Assembly (NCBI RefSeq): GCF_000590475.1
Contig: NZ_CP007441.1
Span: forward strand, 96,283-160,282
Length of the DNA stretch: 64,000 nt
Direction of reading: 5' to 3'
From: Stutzerimonas stutzeri
GTDB lineage: Bacteria; Pseudomonadota; Gammaproteobacteria; Pseudomonadales; Pseudomonadaceae
The notes under the pieces were generated by a model. The model was not told where the DNA came from. It was given only the letters and a program-made list of their open reading frames with translations, and did no database searches. Shown here one piece after another: positions 35,330 through 44,582 of this stretch (its first letter is position 1; every line of letters begins with the position of its first letter). The position numbers were made by a program, and so were the translations under genes.

Positions 35330-36118
35330 TCAGCCCGGGCGGCGACGCCAGGCGAAGCTCAGCAGGAACAGCGCCGCGGCCGATACCACGATCGACGGGC
35401 CGGCCGGAGTGTCCTTGAACCAGGACAACGATAGCCCCATGCAGACCGCCAACAGCCCCAGCAGGCTGGCGCCAAGGGCCATCTGCTCCGGTGTGCGGGC
35501 ATGGCGTTGGGCCGCCGCGGCCGGAATGATCAGCAGCGACGTGATCAACAGGACGCCGACGATCTTCATTGCCACGGCGATCACGATGGCGATCAGCAAC
35601 ATCAGCGCCATCCGGATGGCCGCCACCGGCAGCCCTTCCACCTTCGCCAGTTCCTCGTGTACGGTCACCGCCAACAACGGCCGCCACAGCGGAATCAGCG
35701 TCAGCAGCACCAGCGCGCTGCCGCCAACAATCCAGGCCAGGTCGATTGGGCTGACGGCCAGCAGGTCGCCGAACAGATAGCCCATCAGGTCGATGCGTAC
35801 GTCCTGCATGAAGCTCAGCGACACCAGCCCGAGCGAGAGGCTGCTGTGCGCGAGTATGCCCAGCAGCGTGTCCGACGCCAGCGGCTGGCGCTGCTGCAAG
35901 GTCACCAACAGCACCGCCAGCAGCACGCAGCAAACGATGACCGCCAGGGTCAGGTTGACCTCCAGCATCAGGCCCAGCGCCACGCCGAGGAGGGCGGAAT
36001 GCGAGAGGGTATCGCCGAAATAGGCCATGCGCCGCCAGACCACGAAGGAACCAAGCGGGCCGGCGACCAGCGCCAGCGCAAGGCCGGCGAGTAGTGCATT
36101 GAGGAGGAAGTCAGGCAT
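35330..36118 (-). CDS. znuB: zinc ABC transporter permease
   Basis: A 262-residue ABC-3 family permease with about eight helices. Motifs include AYFGDTLSHSALLGVALGLM near the N-terminus and MKIVGVLLITSLLIIPAAAA near 195. Start MPDFLLNALL overlaps the znuC stop by one base (TGATG), so translation is coupled; another in-frame ATG at 36130 lies inside znuC. Part of the znuB-znuC-zur block facing divergent znuA. Confidence 0.93.
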   Translation of the reverse strand: MPDFLLNALLAGLALALVAGPLGSFVVWRRMAYFGDTLSHSALLGVALGLMLEVNLTLAVIVCCVLLAVLLVTLQQRQPLASDTLLGILAHSSLSLGLVSLSFMQDVRIDLMGYLFGDLLAVSPIDLAWIVGGSALVLLTLIPLWRPLLAVTVHEELAKVEGLPVAAIRMALMLLIAIVIAVAMKIVGVLLITSLLIIPAAAAQRHARTPEQMALGASLLGLLAVCMGLSLSWFKDTPAGPSIVVSAAALFLLSFAWRRRPG

Positions 36119-36888
36119 CAGTGCTTGCAATTCGGGCCGTGGACGTGGGGTTTGCCGGTGACCACGCTGCCGTGCAGGTCATGGCTATGGTCATGCTGGT
36201 GGTGGTAGACCGCGAGGCTACGCGCGTCCTGGCCGAACAGCTCGACGAAGGCCGGGTCCGTGCTGACCTGTTCCGGATGGCCGGAGCAACAGACGTGGCG
36301 ATTCAGGCAAACCACCTGATCGGTGGCGCTCATCACCAGGTGCAGGTCATGAGACACCATCAGCACGCCGCAGCCGTAACGTTCGCGCAGCCGGCCGATT
36401 AATCGGTAGAGCTCGGCCTGGCCGGCGACATCGACGCCCTGTACCGGCTCGTCCAGCACCAGCAGCTCCGGCTCGCGCAGCAGTGCGCGCGCGAGCAGCA
36501 CCCGTTGCATCTCACCGCCCGAAACGGACTGCAGCGGACTGTCGATCACCTGCTCGGCGCCGACTTCCTTCAGCGCAGCCAAGGCTCCGGCGCGATCCAC
36601 GCCGGGCACCAAGCGTAGAAAACGCAGCACCGAGAGCGGCAGGGTGGGGTCGACGTGCAGCTTCTGTGGCATATAGCCGACACGCAGTTTCGGCTTGCGC
36701 CAGACCGTACCGCTGTCCGGCTTCAGCAGGCCGAGTACGGCGCGTACCAAGGTGGTCTTTCCGGCGCCGTTGGGACCGATCAGCGTGACGATTTCGCCGC
36801 GGTGCACCCGCAGTTCGGCGCCCTCGAGTACAGCCTGCTTGGCGAAATGCACATGAATATCATCCAGGCGGATCAGCGCCTCGCTCAT
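36118..36888 (-). CDS. znuC: zinc ABC transporter ATP-binding protein
   Basis: A 256-residue ATPase: Walker A GPNGAGKTTLVRAVLG, signature SGGEMQRVLLARALL, Walker B LLVLDEPVQGVDVAGQ and His switch VSHDLHLVM. The tail is rich in His (YHHQHDHSHDLHG and KPHVHGPNCKH) and may bind zinc. The start is taken at 36888, where ATGA overlaps the zur stop; a further in-frame ATG at 36903 lies inside zur. Confidence 0.93.
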   Translation of the reverse strand: MSEALIRLDDIHVHFAKQAVLEGAELRVHRGEIVTLIGPNGAGKTTLVRAVLGLLKPDSGTVWRKPKLRVGYMPQKLHVDPTLPLSVLRFLRLVPGVDRAGALAALKEVGAEQVIDSPLQSVSGGEMQRVLLARALLREPELLVLDEPVQGVDVAGQAELYRLIGRLRERYGCGVLMVSHDLHLVMSATDQVVCLNRHVCCSGHPEQVSTDPAFVELFGQDARSLAVYHHQHDHSHDLHGSVVTGKPHVHGPNCKH

Positions 36889-37370
36889 GCGGCGCTCCGG
36901 CACGGCGCGCAGAGGCCGACCACTTCCACCGTCTGGCCTTCGACCTGGAAACCCACGCTGCGCGCGGCTTGATCGATGGCCTCGCTGATGCTCGGCTGTT
37001 CCAGCTCGATGGCGGTGTGACAGTTGCGGCAGATCAGGAACTGGCCCTGGTGTGGATGCTCGGGATGGTTGCAGCCAATAAAGGCGTTGAGCGAGGCGAT
37101 GCGGTGCACCAAGCCGTTCTCCAGCAGGAAATCCAGCGCGCGGTAGACGGTGGGCGGTGCGGCGCGGCGGCCGTCCTGGGCCGTCAGTTCGGCAAGGATG
37201 TCATAGGCGCCGAGTGGCTTGTGACTTTGCCAGACCAACTCCAGCACGCGCTTGCGCAGTGCCGTCAAACGGACACCAGAGCGCTCGCAGAGCTGATCGG
37301 CTTCGGCCAGCGCATGGCTGACGCAGTGATCGTGGTCGTGGGGCGTGCAGGCCAGCGGAGACTTGGGCAT
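36885..37370 (-). CDS. zur: zinc uptake regulator Zur (Fur family)
   Basis: A 161-residue Fur-family repressor. Winged-helix DNA-binding region (GVRLTALRKRVLELVWQ; APPTVYRALDFLLENGLVHR), then the metal-binding dimerisation domain with Cys pairs CRNC and CAPC and a His-rich stretch CNHPEHPHQG. It should repress znuA and znuBC when zinc is sufficient. First gene of the zur-znuC-znuB operon; only 65 bases separate it from the preferred znuA start. Confidence 0.92.
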   Translation of the reverse strand: MPKSPLACTPHDHDHCVSHALAEADQLCERSGVRLTALRKRVLELVWQSHKPLGAYDILAELTAQDGRRAAPPTVYRALDFLLENGLVHRIASLNAFIGCNHPEHPHQGQFLICRNCHTAIELEQPSISEAIDQAARSVGFQVEGQTVEVVGLCAPCRSAA

Positions 37371-37390
37371 GGGCGAAGACGAGGTGGCTT

Positions 37391-37412
37391 AGAGACGTTA
37401 TTATGTTACCTA
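37391..37412. promoter_or_regulatory. candidate Zur box between zur and znuA
   Basis: AGAGACGTTATTATGTTACC is AT-rich in a GC-rich setting and resembles the GTTATA-N-TATAAC Zur operator, matching about nine of thirteen core positions. It lies in the short divergent region and overlaps an ATG at 37403, arguing that znuA starts further downstream. Confidence 0.5.
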
Positions 37413-37435
37413 TTCAGTTCAATCGAGTGTTGCCT

Positions 37436-38461
37436 GTGTTCCGTCTTTTTTCGATACCTCTTTTAGTAACCGCCAGCCTTTTCGGCACTGCCCAGGCCCA
37501 TGCCGAGGTCGAGGTGCTGACCAGCATCAAGCCTCTGCAGCTGATCGCTGCTGCCGTTCAGGACGGTGTCGGCAAACCTGCGGTCCTGCTTCCACCCGGT
37601 GCCTCGCCCCATCATTACGCCATGCGTCCATCCGACGTACGGCAGATCCGCAGCGCTGATCTTTTTTACTGGATCGGCCCGGATATGGAAGGTTTTCTCT
37701 CGCCAGTGCTGGAGGGTCGCAAGGGACCGAACGTGGCGATGCAGTCGCTGCCCGGACTGACGCTGCGTCACTTCGGCGAGGCTGCCAACGAGCATGAGCA
37801 TGAGCATCACGACGAGCATGCACACGAGGCGCATGGCGATCACTCCGAGCAGGCACATGATGAGCATGACGACCAGACTCATGAGGCAGCCGACGACCAA
37901 GCCGTCGATCACGACGAACACGACCATGCCCACCGCCCCGGCAGCCTGGACGCGCACCTCTGGTTGCTGCCCGCCAATGCCGTGAAGATCGCTGAAGGGA
38001 TGGCGCAGGACATGGCTAAGGCAGATCCGGCTAACGCCAAGCGCTACCAAGCCAACCTCGCGGCGTTCAAGCAGCGGCTGGGTGCGCTCGATAAGCGGCT
38101 CAGCCAGCGTCTGAGCAAGATCCGAACCAAGCCTTTCTTCGTCTTTCACGAAGCCTATGAGTATTTCGAAGCCGCCTATGGGATCCAGCACGCCGGCGTC
38201 TTCACCGCTGGTGGCGAAGCCCAGCCCGGGGCGCGGCATGTTGCTGCGATGCGTGAACGCCTGGAGGAGGCCGGCCCGAGCTGCGTGTTTTACGAGCCTC
38301 CGGTTCGTCCGCGCCTGGCCGATAGCCTGACCCGCGGCCTACCGGTAAAGGTCGCCGAGCTGGACGCCCTGGGCTACGGCATCGATGCCTCCGCAGACGG
38401 TTATGAGCGGTTGATCGACAACCTCGGCAATTCGCTGGCCGGCTGCCTGGAATCGCTCTGA
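37436..38461 (+). CDS. znuA: zinc ABC transporter substrate-binding protein
   Basis: About 341 residues. The signal peptide (FRLFSIPLLVTASLFGTAQA) precedes EVEVLTSIKPLQLIAAAVQD. Zinc-site His are in GASPHHYAMRPSD, LDAHLWLLPANA and FVFHEAYEYF. Between them a loop of about 50 residues carries more than 15 His plus many Asp/Glu (EHEHEHHDEHAHEAHGDHSE and beyond), typical of ZnuA zinc-capture loops but very long. I prefer a GTG start at 37436, which gives a compact signal peptide; ATG 37403 would add 11 residues and overlap the Zur box. Confidence 0.9.
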   Translation: MFRLFSIPLLVTASLFGTAQAHAEVEVLTSIKPLQLIAAAVQDGVGKPAVLLPPGASPHHYAMRPSDVRQIRSADLFYWIGPDMEGFLSPVLEGRKGPNVAMQSLPGLTLRHFGEAANEHEHEHHDEHAHEAHGDHSEQAHDEHDDQTHEAADDQAVDHDEHDHAHRPGSLDAHLWLLPANAVKIAEGMAQDMAKADPANAKRYQANLAAFKQRLGALDKRLSQRLSKIRTKPFFVFHEAYEYFEAAYGIQHAGVFTAGGEAQPGARHVAAMRERLEEAGPSCVFYEPPVRPRLADSLTRGLPVKVAELDALGYGIDASADGYERLIDNLGNSLAGCLESL

Positions 38462-38611
38462 TCCTTCATATCGAGCGCTCGATGCGAGCTTGGCACCGAG
38501 CGTTGATAGGGTCGTCCGTCGGTCAACTTGACGCCGGTCATCGTGCTTACGGCGCCTATGACTATGCTTCGTGCTGGGATTCCATTCCATTGACACGAGG
38601 ATACGCAGCGC

Positions 38612-40762
38612 ATGGCGAAGACGGACGGGCCCATTGCGGCTGACACGAATACCACGCTCCATATCGCCTTACAGGCGGCCTCCGAAGACATCTGGGCACA
38701 GAAATACCGTCTGACCCGCAAGGACGGCAGCGCCGTCGACGACAGCGTCGATGCGACCTGGCAGCGGGTCGCCCGCGCCCTTGCCGATGTCGAAACCGAA
38801 GAGACTCGTGAGCACTGGTATCAGCGGTTTCTCTGGGCGCTGCGCAACGGTGCGATTCCTGCCGGGCGGATCATTTCCAACGCCGGCGCGCAGGATTACA
38901 AGCCCGCCACGTCCACCATCAACTGCACCGTTTCCGGCACCATTGCCGACTCGATGGACGACATTCTCGGCAAGGTCCATGAAGCCGGACTGACCCTCAA
39001 GGCCGGCTGCGGCATCGGCTACGAGTTCAGTACCCTGCGCCCGCGGGGCTCCTTTGTCTCCGGGGCCGGCGCGCATACCAGCGGGCCGCTGTCGTTCATG
39101 GATATCTTCGACAAGATGTGCTTCACGGTCAGCTCAGCCGGCGGGCGCCGCGGCGCGCAGATGGGCACCTTCGATGTCGGCCATCCGGATGTGCGCGAAT
39201 TCATTCGCGCCAAGCGCGAGGACGGCCGGCTGCGCCAGTTCAACCTCAGCCTGCTGGTCACTGATGAGTTCATGCAGGCGGTGGAGCGCGACGCCGACTG
39301 GCCGCTGATCTTCCCGTTGCACCTGAAAGAGAAAGCCGAGCTCGACCTTGAAGACCCGGAGCAAGTGCTCTGGCGCGAGTGGCCGAGCCATTACGGCTAC
39401 ATCGTTCGCGACGACGGCCTGGTGGCCTGCAAGATCTACGGCCGGGTCAAGGCGCGGCATCTGTGGGACATGATCATGGCGTCCACCTACGACTACGCCG
39501 AGCCGGGTTTCATCCTCATCGATAGGGTCAACCAGTTGAACAACAACTGGTGGTGCGAAGCGATCCGCGCCACCAATCCCTGCGGTGAACAGCCATTGCC
39601 GCCCTACGGCTCCTGTTTGCTGGGCTCGATCAACCTGACCCATTTCGTCATCGATCCCTTCGGTGTCGATGCCCGCTTCGACTGGGACAAGTATCGCGAA
39701 GTGGTGCGCGTGTTCACTCGGATCCTGGACAACGTGGTGGAGATCAACGGGTTGCCCCTGGCCCAGCAGCGCCATGAGATCGAGAGCAAGCGGCGCCACG
39801 GCATGGGCTTTCTTGGGCTGGGTTCGGCCCTGACGCTGCTCAAGCTGCGTTATGGCAGCGCCGAGGCCTGCGTATTCACCGAAGAGGTCGCGCGGGAGAT
39901 GGCGCTGGTCGGCTGGGAACAGGCGCTGGAGCTGTCGATGGAAAAGGGTCCCGCGCCACTGCTGAGCGAAACGTTCGAAGTCACCGCCGAGATGCTGCGC
40001 AAGCGCCCAGAAATGACGAAGGATGGTTACAAACTGGGCGATCAGATACCCGGCCGTATACTGCACGCGAAATATTCCCGCTATATGCAAAAAATCGCCG
40101 AGTACGCGCCCGAACTGATCGAGGCGCTGGCCGGGCAGGGTGCGCGCTTCACTCATCACAGCTCGATTGCGCCCACCGGCACCATCAGTCTGAGCCTGGC
40201 CAACAACGCCTCCAATGGCATCGAGCCGAGCTTTGCCCATCACTACTCGCGCAACCTGATCCGCGCCGGGCGCAAGGCCAAGGAGAAGATCGAGGTGTTC
40301 AGCTACGAGTTGCTGGCTTATCGCACGCTGATCAACTCGCGGGCCAAGCCGGGCTCGACCGAGCCCGGCGAGCAGCTGCCGGATTATTTCATTACTGCCG
40401 ACGACATCACCCCGACCCAGCACGTCGACATCCAGGCCGCGGCGCAGAAGTGGGTCGACTCGTCGATATCCAAGACGGCCAACGTGCCCACCGATTATCC
40501 GTTCGAGGCGTTCAAGGATATCTACCGCTACGCCTGGCGGCAGGGGCTGAAAGGCTGCACCACCTTCCGCTTCAACCCGGCGGCGTTCCAGGGCGTGCTG
40601 GTCAAGGAGGCCGACCTGGAGAAGACCCTGTACCGCTTCATCCTTGAAGACGGCAGCGTGGTCGAGCTCAAAGGCAATGAAGAAGTCGAATACGACGGTG
40701 AGGTCAATTCCGCCGCCAATTTGTTCGACGCCCTCAAGGAAGGTTACTACGGCAAGTACTGA
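38612..40762 (+). CDS. nrdJa: B12-dependent (class II) ribonucleotide reductase, large fragment
   Basis: A 716-residue catalytic part of the adenosylcobalamin-dependent reductase that makes deoxynucleotides without oxygen or iron. The finger loop carries the radical Cys in NPCGEQPLPPYGSCLLG; other signatures are NCTVSGTIADSMDDI, KAGCGIGYEFSTLRPRG and STAGGRRGAQ-like SSAGGRRGAQMGTFDVGHPD. In Pseudomonas the enzyme is split over two genes; the second follows 50 bases on. No cobalamin riboswitch was seen in the 150-base leader. Confidence 0.94.
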   Translation: MAKTDGPIAADTNTTLHIALQAASEDIWAQKYRLTRKDGSAVDDSVDATWQRVARALADVETEETREHWYQRFLWALRNGAIPAGRIISNAGAQDYKPATSTINCTVSGTIADSMDDILGKVHEAGLTLKAGCGIGYEFSTLRPRGSFVSGAGAHTSGPLSFMDIFDKMCFTVSSAGGRRGAQMGTFDVGHPDVREFIRAKREDGRLRQFNLSLLVTDEFMQAVERDADWPLIFPLHLKEKAELDLEDPEQVLWREWPSHYGYIVRDDGLVACKIYGRVKARHLWDMIMASTYDYAEPGFILIDRVNQLNNNWWCEAIRATNPCGEQPLPPYGSCLLGSINLTHFVIDPFGVDARFDWDKYREVVRVFTRILDNVVEINGLPLAQQRHEIESKRRHGMGFLGLGSALTLLKLRYGSAEACVFTEEVAREMALVGWEQALELSMEKGPAPLLSETFEVTAEMLRKRPEMTKDGYKLGDQIPGRILHAKYSRYMQKIAEYAPELIEALAGQGARFTHHSSIAPTGTISLSLANNASNGIEPSFAHHYSRNLIRAGRKAKEKIEVFSYELLAYRTLINSRAKPGSTEPGEQLPDYFITADDITPTQHVDIQAAAQKWVDSSISKTANVPTDYPFEAFKDIYRYAWRQGLKGCTTFRFNPAAFQGVLVKEADLEKTLYRFILEDGSVVELKGNEEVEYDGEVNSAANLFDALKEGYYGKY

Positions 40763-40812
40763 GCCCCGATTGATAGCCGGGCGGCGCCTGTCGTCCGGAT
40801 GGAGAAGCTGCA

Positions 40813-41508
40813 ATGACCGTCAAGATCACTCAACGCATCAAGGGCTTCAAGGTCGTCGACGAGACCCTGGAGCGCCCAGCCGCCACTCCTGACAACACCA
40901 CCGCCAAAGCCAAAGTGGTGGAGATGGACGAAAGCCTGCAGCGGCCGGAAATCCTGGTCGGCATGACCTACAAGATCAAATCGCCGTTGTTCGAGCATGC
41001 GCTGTACGTCACCGTCAACGACGTGGTGCTCAACGCCGGCACGCCTTACGAACAGCGGCGTCCGTTCGAGATATTCATCAACTCCAAGAACATGGATCAC
41101 TTCCAGTGGATCGTCGCGCTCACGCGGATCATGTCCGCGGTGTTCCGCAAGGGTGGCGATTGCACCTTTCTGGTCGAGGAGCTGAAAGCAGTGTTCGATC
41201 CCCGTGGCGGCTACCTCAAGAAGGGCGGCGTCTACATGCCCTCCATCGTCGCCGAAATCGGCGGCGTGCTGGAGCGCCACCTGATCCACATCGGCATGCT
41301 CGAAGGCCATGCGCTAGATGAAACCCAGCTCAAATACCTGGCCGAAAAGCGCGCTGCCTACGAAGCCAGTCAAGGCGCCGTGACAGTCGAGCCGGGCGAA
41401 GGCTTCCCCGCCGGCGCGCAGTTATGTAGCAAGTGCAACACCCAGGCGGTGGTGCAGATGGACGGCTGTGCGACGTGTCTTAACTGCGGCAACTCGAAGT
41501 GTGGGTGA
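40813..41508 (+). CDS. nrdJb: B12-dependent ribonucleotide reductase, small C-terminal fragment
   Basis: A 231-residue C-terminal part of class II reductase (TSCPD-type region: RPFEIFINSKNMDHFQWIVA, then MSAVFRKGGDCTFLVEELK). It ends in a cysteine-rich tail, CSKCNTQAVVQMDGCATC and LNCGNSKCG, which in related reductases passes electrons to the active-site disulfide or binds zinc. Paired with nrdJa, so both chains form one enzyme. Confidence 0.9.
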   Translation: MTVKITQRIKGFKVVDETLERPAATPDNTTAKAKVVEMDESLQRPEILVGMTYKIKSPLFEHALYVTVNDVVLNAGTPYEQRRPFEIFINSKNMDHFQWIVALTRIMSAVFRKGGDCTFLVEELKAVFDPRGGYLKKGGVYMPSIVAEIGGVLERHLIHIGMLEGHALDETQLKYLAEKRAAYEASQGAVTVEPGEGFPAGAQLCSKCNTQAVVQMDGCATCLNCGNSKCG

Positions 41509-41618
41509 GAACCCAGTCTAGGACCTGCTGCGCCTCGGTCCTGCTGCGCTAAAACAGCCATGGCGCCTGCCCTCATCGGAAAGCCGCTTGCGGTGGAGCA
41601 CCTTAGCCGCGCCGGTCC

Positions 41619-41782
41619 CGTATGGTGGGCTTTAGCCCACCGAAGACTTTCGCTACGGATAGAGGAGACCTTACGGCGCGGGACAGACGGCGTTCTGCTC
41701 TGGCCCATTGACTCAGTCGGTGCCCTGTTTCGGGGGGCTGAAGCGGGGGGCTGAAGCGGAGCGCCGCCCGGCCCACCCTACG
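41619..41782. repeat. MITE-like element with terminal inverted repeats
   Basis: The ends CGTATGGTGGGCT (41619-41631) and, inverted, CGTAGGGTGGGCC (41782-41770) agree at 11 of 13 positions. Inside the left end is the palindrome GGTGGGCTTTAGCCCACC (41624-41641); near the right end is a 13-base tandem duplication CGGGGGGCTGAAG twice (41731-41756). Such GGTGGGC palindromes recur in pseudomonad intergenic DNA. No gene was found in the 41509-41859 gap. Confidence 0.45.
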
Positions 41783-41859
41783 TAGACCGAACACAGCGTT
41801 TTGCGATGTGCCGGATCGACGGCACCGGTGGCACCGCTGCCGTTACGGGCCTGCAGGGT

Positions 41860-43233
41860 TCAGGTCACCACGCGATAGCACGGCTCGTACGGGCGGCCGC
41901 CGGGCAGTTTCATCCGGTGCTGTTCGACGAATGCCTGCAGCAGCTTGTCCAGGGGCTTCATGATCGCTGGATCGCCGTGGATTTCGTAGCGGCCGAACTG
42001 CTCGATGCGGCGGATGCCAGTGTCCTTGACGTTCCCCGCGACGATCCCGGAGAACGCCCGTCGCAGATTCGCTGCCAGCTCATGAGGCGGCACGGCTCGG
42101 GTCAGCTGCAGGCTGGCCATGTTTTCATGGGTCGGATCGAAGGGGCGCTGGAAGCCTTCCTCGATCTTCAATAGCCAGTTGAAATGGAAGGCATCGTTGC
42201 GTTCGCGGCGGAACTGCTTGACGGCCTTCAACCCCTCGACCATCTGCCGCGCCACCTCGGCCGGGTTGTCGATAATGATCTGGTAGAGGCTCTGGGCTTT
42301 TTCGCCGAGCGTGGCGCCGACGAAATCGCGAATCTGCTCCAGGTACGGCGCGGCGCTTTCCGGGCCGGTGAGGATGACCGGGAAGGGCACGTCACGGTTG
42401 TCCGGATGCAGCAGAATGCCCAGCAGGTAGAGGAATTCTTCTGCCGTACCGACGCCACCTGGGAAGATGATGATGCCGTGACCGACACGAACGAAGGCTT
42501 CAAGGCGCTTTTCGATATCCGGCAGGATCACCAGCTCGTTGACGATCGGGTTCGGCGCCTCGGCGGCGATGATGCCCGGTTCGGTCAGCCCCAGGTAACG
42601 GCCAGCGAGAATGCGTTGTTTGGCATGGGCTATGGTCGCGCCCTTCATCGGGCCCTTCATCACGCCAGGCCCGCAACCGGTGCAGATGTTCAGCTTACGC
42701 AACCCCAGTTCGTGGCCAACGCGCTTGCTGTATTTGTATTCCTCGGTGCTGATCGAGTGGCCGCCCCAGCAAACCACCATGTTCGGCTCGACCCCTGGGC
42801 GCAGCGTGCGAGCATTGCGCAGCAGATGGAATACGTAGTCGGTGATGCCTTGGGAGCTGCTGAGGTCGATACGCGGACTGCCCAGCTCGCTCTCGGTGTA
42901 GACGATGTCACGCAGCGCGCTGAAGAGCATCTCCCGGGTGCTGGCGATCATCTCGCCATCGACGAAGGCATCGGCGGGCGCGTTGAGCAGTTCCAGGCGC
43001 ACGCCGCGATCCTGTTGGTGAATGCGCACTTCGAAGTCGTCGTAGGCTTCGAGAACGGTTTTGGCGTTATCGATGCGCGCACCGGTGTTGAGAATCGCCA
43101 GGACGCATTGGCGGAACAGCGTGTAGGTCGTGCCTGAACTGGCTTCGCTCAGTTGTTGAACTTCTCGTTGGGATAGCGTTTCCAGGCTGCCCTTGGGGCT
43201 TACCGAGGCATTGATTACGTAGCGTGAGGTCAT
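41860..43233 (-). CDS. ppnN: nucleotide 5'-monophosphate nucleosidase
   Basis: A 457-residue protein of the YgdH/PpnN family, which cleaves purine and pyrimidine monophosphates to base and ribose 5-phosphate and responds to (p)ppGpp in E. coli. The LOG-type core shows GCGPGVMKGPMKGATIAHAK and the catalytic FPGGVGTAEEFLYLLGI. N-terminal and C-terminal extensions match the long PpnN form. The start MTSRYVINASV is the family start; more upstream ATGs exist in frame but lie outside the conserved region. Confidence 0.92.
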   Translation of the reverse strand: MTSRYVINASVSPKGSLETLSQREVQQLSEASSGTTYTLFRQCVLAILNTGARIDNAKTVLEAYDDFEVRIHQQDRGVRLELLNAPADAFVDGEMIASTREMLFSALRDIVYTESELGSPRIDLSSSQGITDYVFHLLRNARTLRPGVEPNMVVCWGGHSISTEEYKYSKRVGHELGLRKLNICTGCGPGVMKGPMKGATIAHAKQRILAGRYLGLTEPGIIAAEAPNPIVNELVILPDIEKRLEAFVRVGHGIIIFPGGVGTAEEFLYLLGILLHPDNRDVPFPVILTGPESAAPYLEQIRDFVGATLGEKAQSLYQIIIDNPAEVARQMVEGLKAVKQFRRERNDAFHFNWLLKIEEGFQRPFDPTHENMASLQLTRAVPPHELAANLRRAFSGIVAGNVKDTGIRRIEQFGRYEIHGDPAIMKPLDKLLQAFVEQHRMKLPGGRPYEPCYRVVT

Positions 43234-43350
43234 TCGTTCTGTTCCCTGAAAACAATGCCACCGAGCCAGGCAGGTCAGGTGCATCAGGATTGTGATGTGC
43301 CCGGGTTGGGCCCGGGGCGCATGGTTACACGGGTTCGACAGCGCGACGCC

Positions 43351-43369
43351 AGGCGTTGATCGAACGCCT
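43351..43369. repeat. perfect hairpin upstream of ppnN
   Basis: AGGCGTT, loop GATCG, AACGCCT. It lies about 120 bases before the ppnN start in a 368-base gap (43234-43601) with no gene. It could be an operator or a stop signal; no T-tract follows. Confidence 0.35.
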
Positions 43370-43511
43370 GCAGACGCAGGCTAGGGCGAAAGTCGGTCAT
43401 CTTACCCCGGCCGCTTCGACGAACATGGGTGGGGCTTCTTGACGCCAGGGCCGCGGAAATGTTCCTCACGCCCCCTTATTGCCAGTGTCGCCGCCCAAAA
43501 CTTCGACCGCA

Positions 43512-43561
43512 AACGGCGCCGATCGTCTTCGCTCGGGCGGAATGTTTGAGACGGCGCCGTT
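43512..43561. repeat. inverted repeat downstream of thrB
   Basis: AACGGCGCCG (43512-43521) and CGGCGCCGTT (43552-43561) are perfect 10-base arms around a 30-base loop, 41 bases past the thrB stop. It may act as the thrB transcription end; the T-run after it is only three bases, so this is weak. Confidence 0.4.
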
Positions 43562-43601
43562 CCCACCAGGTGCCGCACGGCGTTCTGGCCGGCGGAACCG
43601 T

Positions 43602-44552
43602 TTAGAGCGCGAACGGCAATACGCTGTGGCAATGCTGGCGGGCAGCGAGCAGGTGGCGAAATTCGTCCGGATCCTTGATCAGCACGGGCTGGCCGGCGAA
43701 ATTTTGTGCAGCGATCAGGCGCGAGAGCCAGAAGCGCACGCAGGCCACGCGCAGCATCGGTTTCCACAGCTCGGCTTCGGCCGGGGTGAACCGGCGCAGG
43801 CTGGAGTAGGCGGCCAGCAACGCCTGGCTGCGCTCTTCGTCGAGTTCGCCGTTGGGGTGTGAGCACCAATCGTTCACCGTGATGGCGATGTCGTAGAGCA
43901 TCGGCCCGGCGCACGCATTGTAGAAGTCGATCACGCCGCTCAGGTGGGTGCCCTCGAACAGCACGTTGTCGCGGAACAGGTCGGCGTGCAGATTGGCGCG
44001 GGGCAGCGCGAGGATCTTCGGTTTCAGTTCGGCGATCTCTGCCAGACCGTCGCGTAGCAGGGGCAGTTGCTCCTCGGGCAGGGACATGGCGAGACTGGGA
44101 CCTTCCGCTTGCATCCAGTCCAGGCCGCGGTCGCTGCGGCGTTCGATGATCTGCTCGCGAGTGGCCAAATGCAGTCGCGCCAACAGCCGACCGACTTCGG
44201 CGCAGTGGTGCGCATTGGGCGTAGCAACGTGCTTGCCAGGCAGCCGTGGCTGCAGCATCGCGGGCTTTTCCGCCAGGCTGCGCAGGGCTTCGCCACGCGC
44301 CGTGCGCAATGCGTAAGGCACCGGCAGGCGTGCCCGGTGCAGCACGTCGAGCAGTTCGATAAAGAACGGCAGGTCCTGGGTTGGGCCGCGTTCGACCAGC
44401 GTCAGGACATACTCGCCCTTTTCCAGGCTGACGAAGAAATTGCTGTTCTCGCTGCCCGCGGCGATGCCTTCGAAGTCGCGCAGGCGCCCGAGTTGATAGG
44501 GCGCCAGAAAGACTTCGAGTTCTTCGCGTTGCAGCGGAGTGAATACCGACAT
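43602..44552 (-). CDS. thrB: homoserine kinase (APH-fold, ThrB type II)
   Basis: A 316-residue kinase that phosphorylates homoserine for threonine synthesis. It has the aminoglycoside-phosphotransferase fold: N-lobe SENSNFFVSLEKGEYVLTLV, catalytic loop LHADLFRDNVLFEG and metal-binding GVIDFYNACAGPMLYDIAI. This type replaces the GHMP-type ThrB in pseudomonads. Start MSVFTPLQREEL. It follows the DUF2782 gene by 30 bases on the same strand and is probably co-transcribed with it. Confidence 0.92.
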   Translation of the reverse strand: MSVFTPLQREELEVFLAPYQLGRLRDFEGIAAGSENSNFFVSLEKGEYVLTLVERGPTQDLPFFIELLDVLHRARLPVPYALRTARGEALRSLAEKPAMLQPRLPGKHVATPNAHHCAEVGRLLARLHLATREQIIERRSDRGLDWMQAEGPSLAMSLPEEQLPLLRDGLAEIAELKPKILALPRANLHADLFRDNVLFEGTHLSGVIDFYNACAGPMLYDIAITVNDWCSHPNGELDEERSQALLAAYSSLRRFTPAEAELWKPMLRVACVRFWLSRLIAAQNFAGQPVLIKDPDEFRHLLAARQHCHSVLPFAL

Positions 44553-44582
44553 GAATGGCCTTCCGTTAACGACGTCGCTGCG

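Noticed and set aside
37403..37435. ATG 37403 as the znuA start
   Set aside because: It lies in the putative Zur box and lengthens the signal peptide; GTG 37436 fits better, though not proven.
37787..37945. His-codon repeats in znuA as a CRISPR-like or tandem repeat array
   Set aside because: The repeats are short CAT/CAC/GAG codon runs inside a conserved gene loop, with no constant spacer.
38462..38611. Possible cobalamin riboswitch before nrdJa
   Set aside because: Only 150 bases, and no B12-box-like or multi-stem pattern was visible.
39134..40813. Long open frame antisense to nrdJa
   Set aside because: Shadow of a conserved high-GC gene; no ribosome site or domain.
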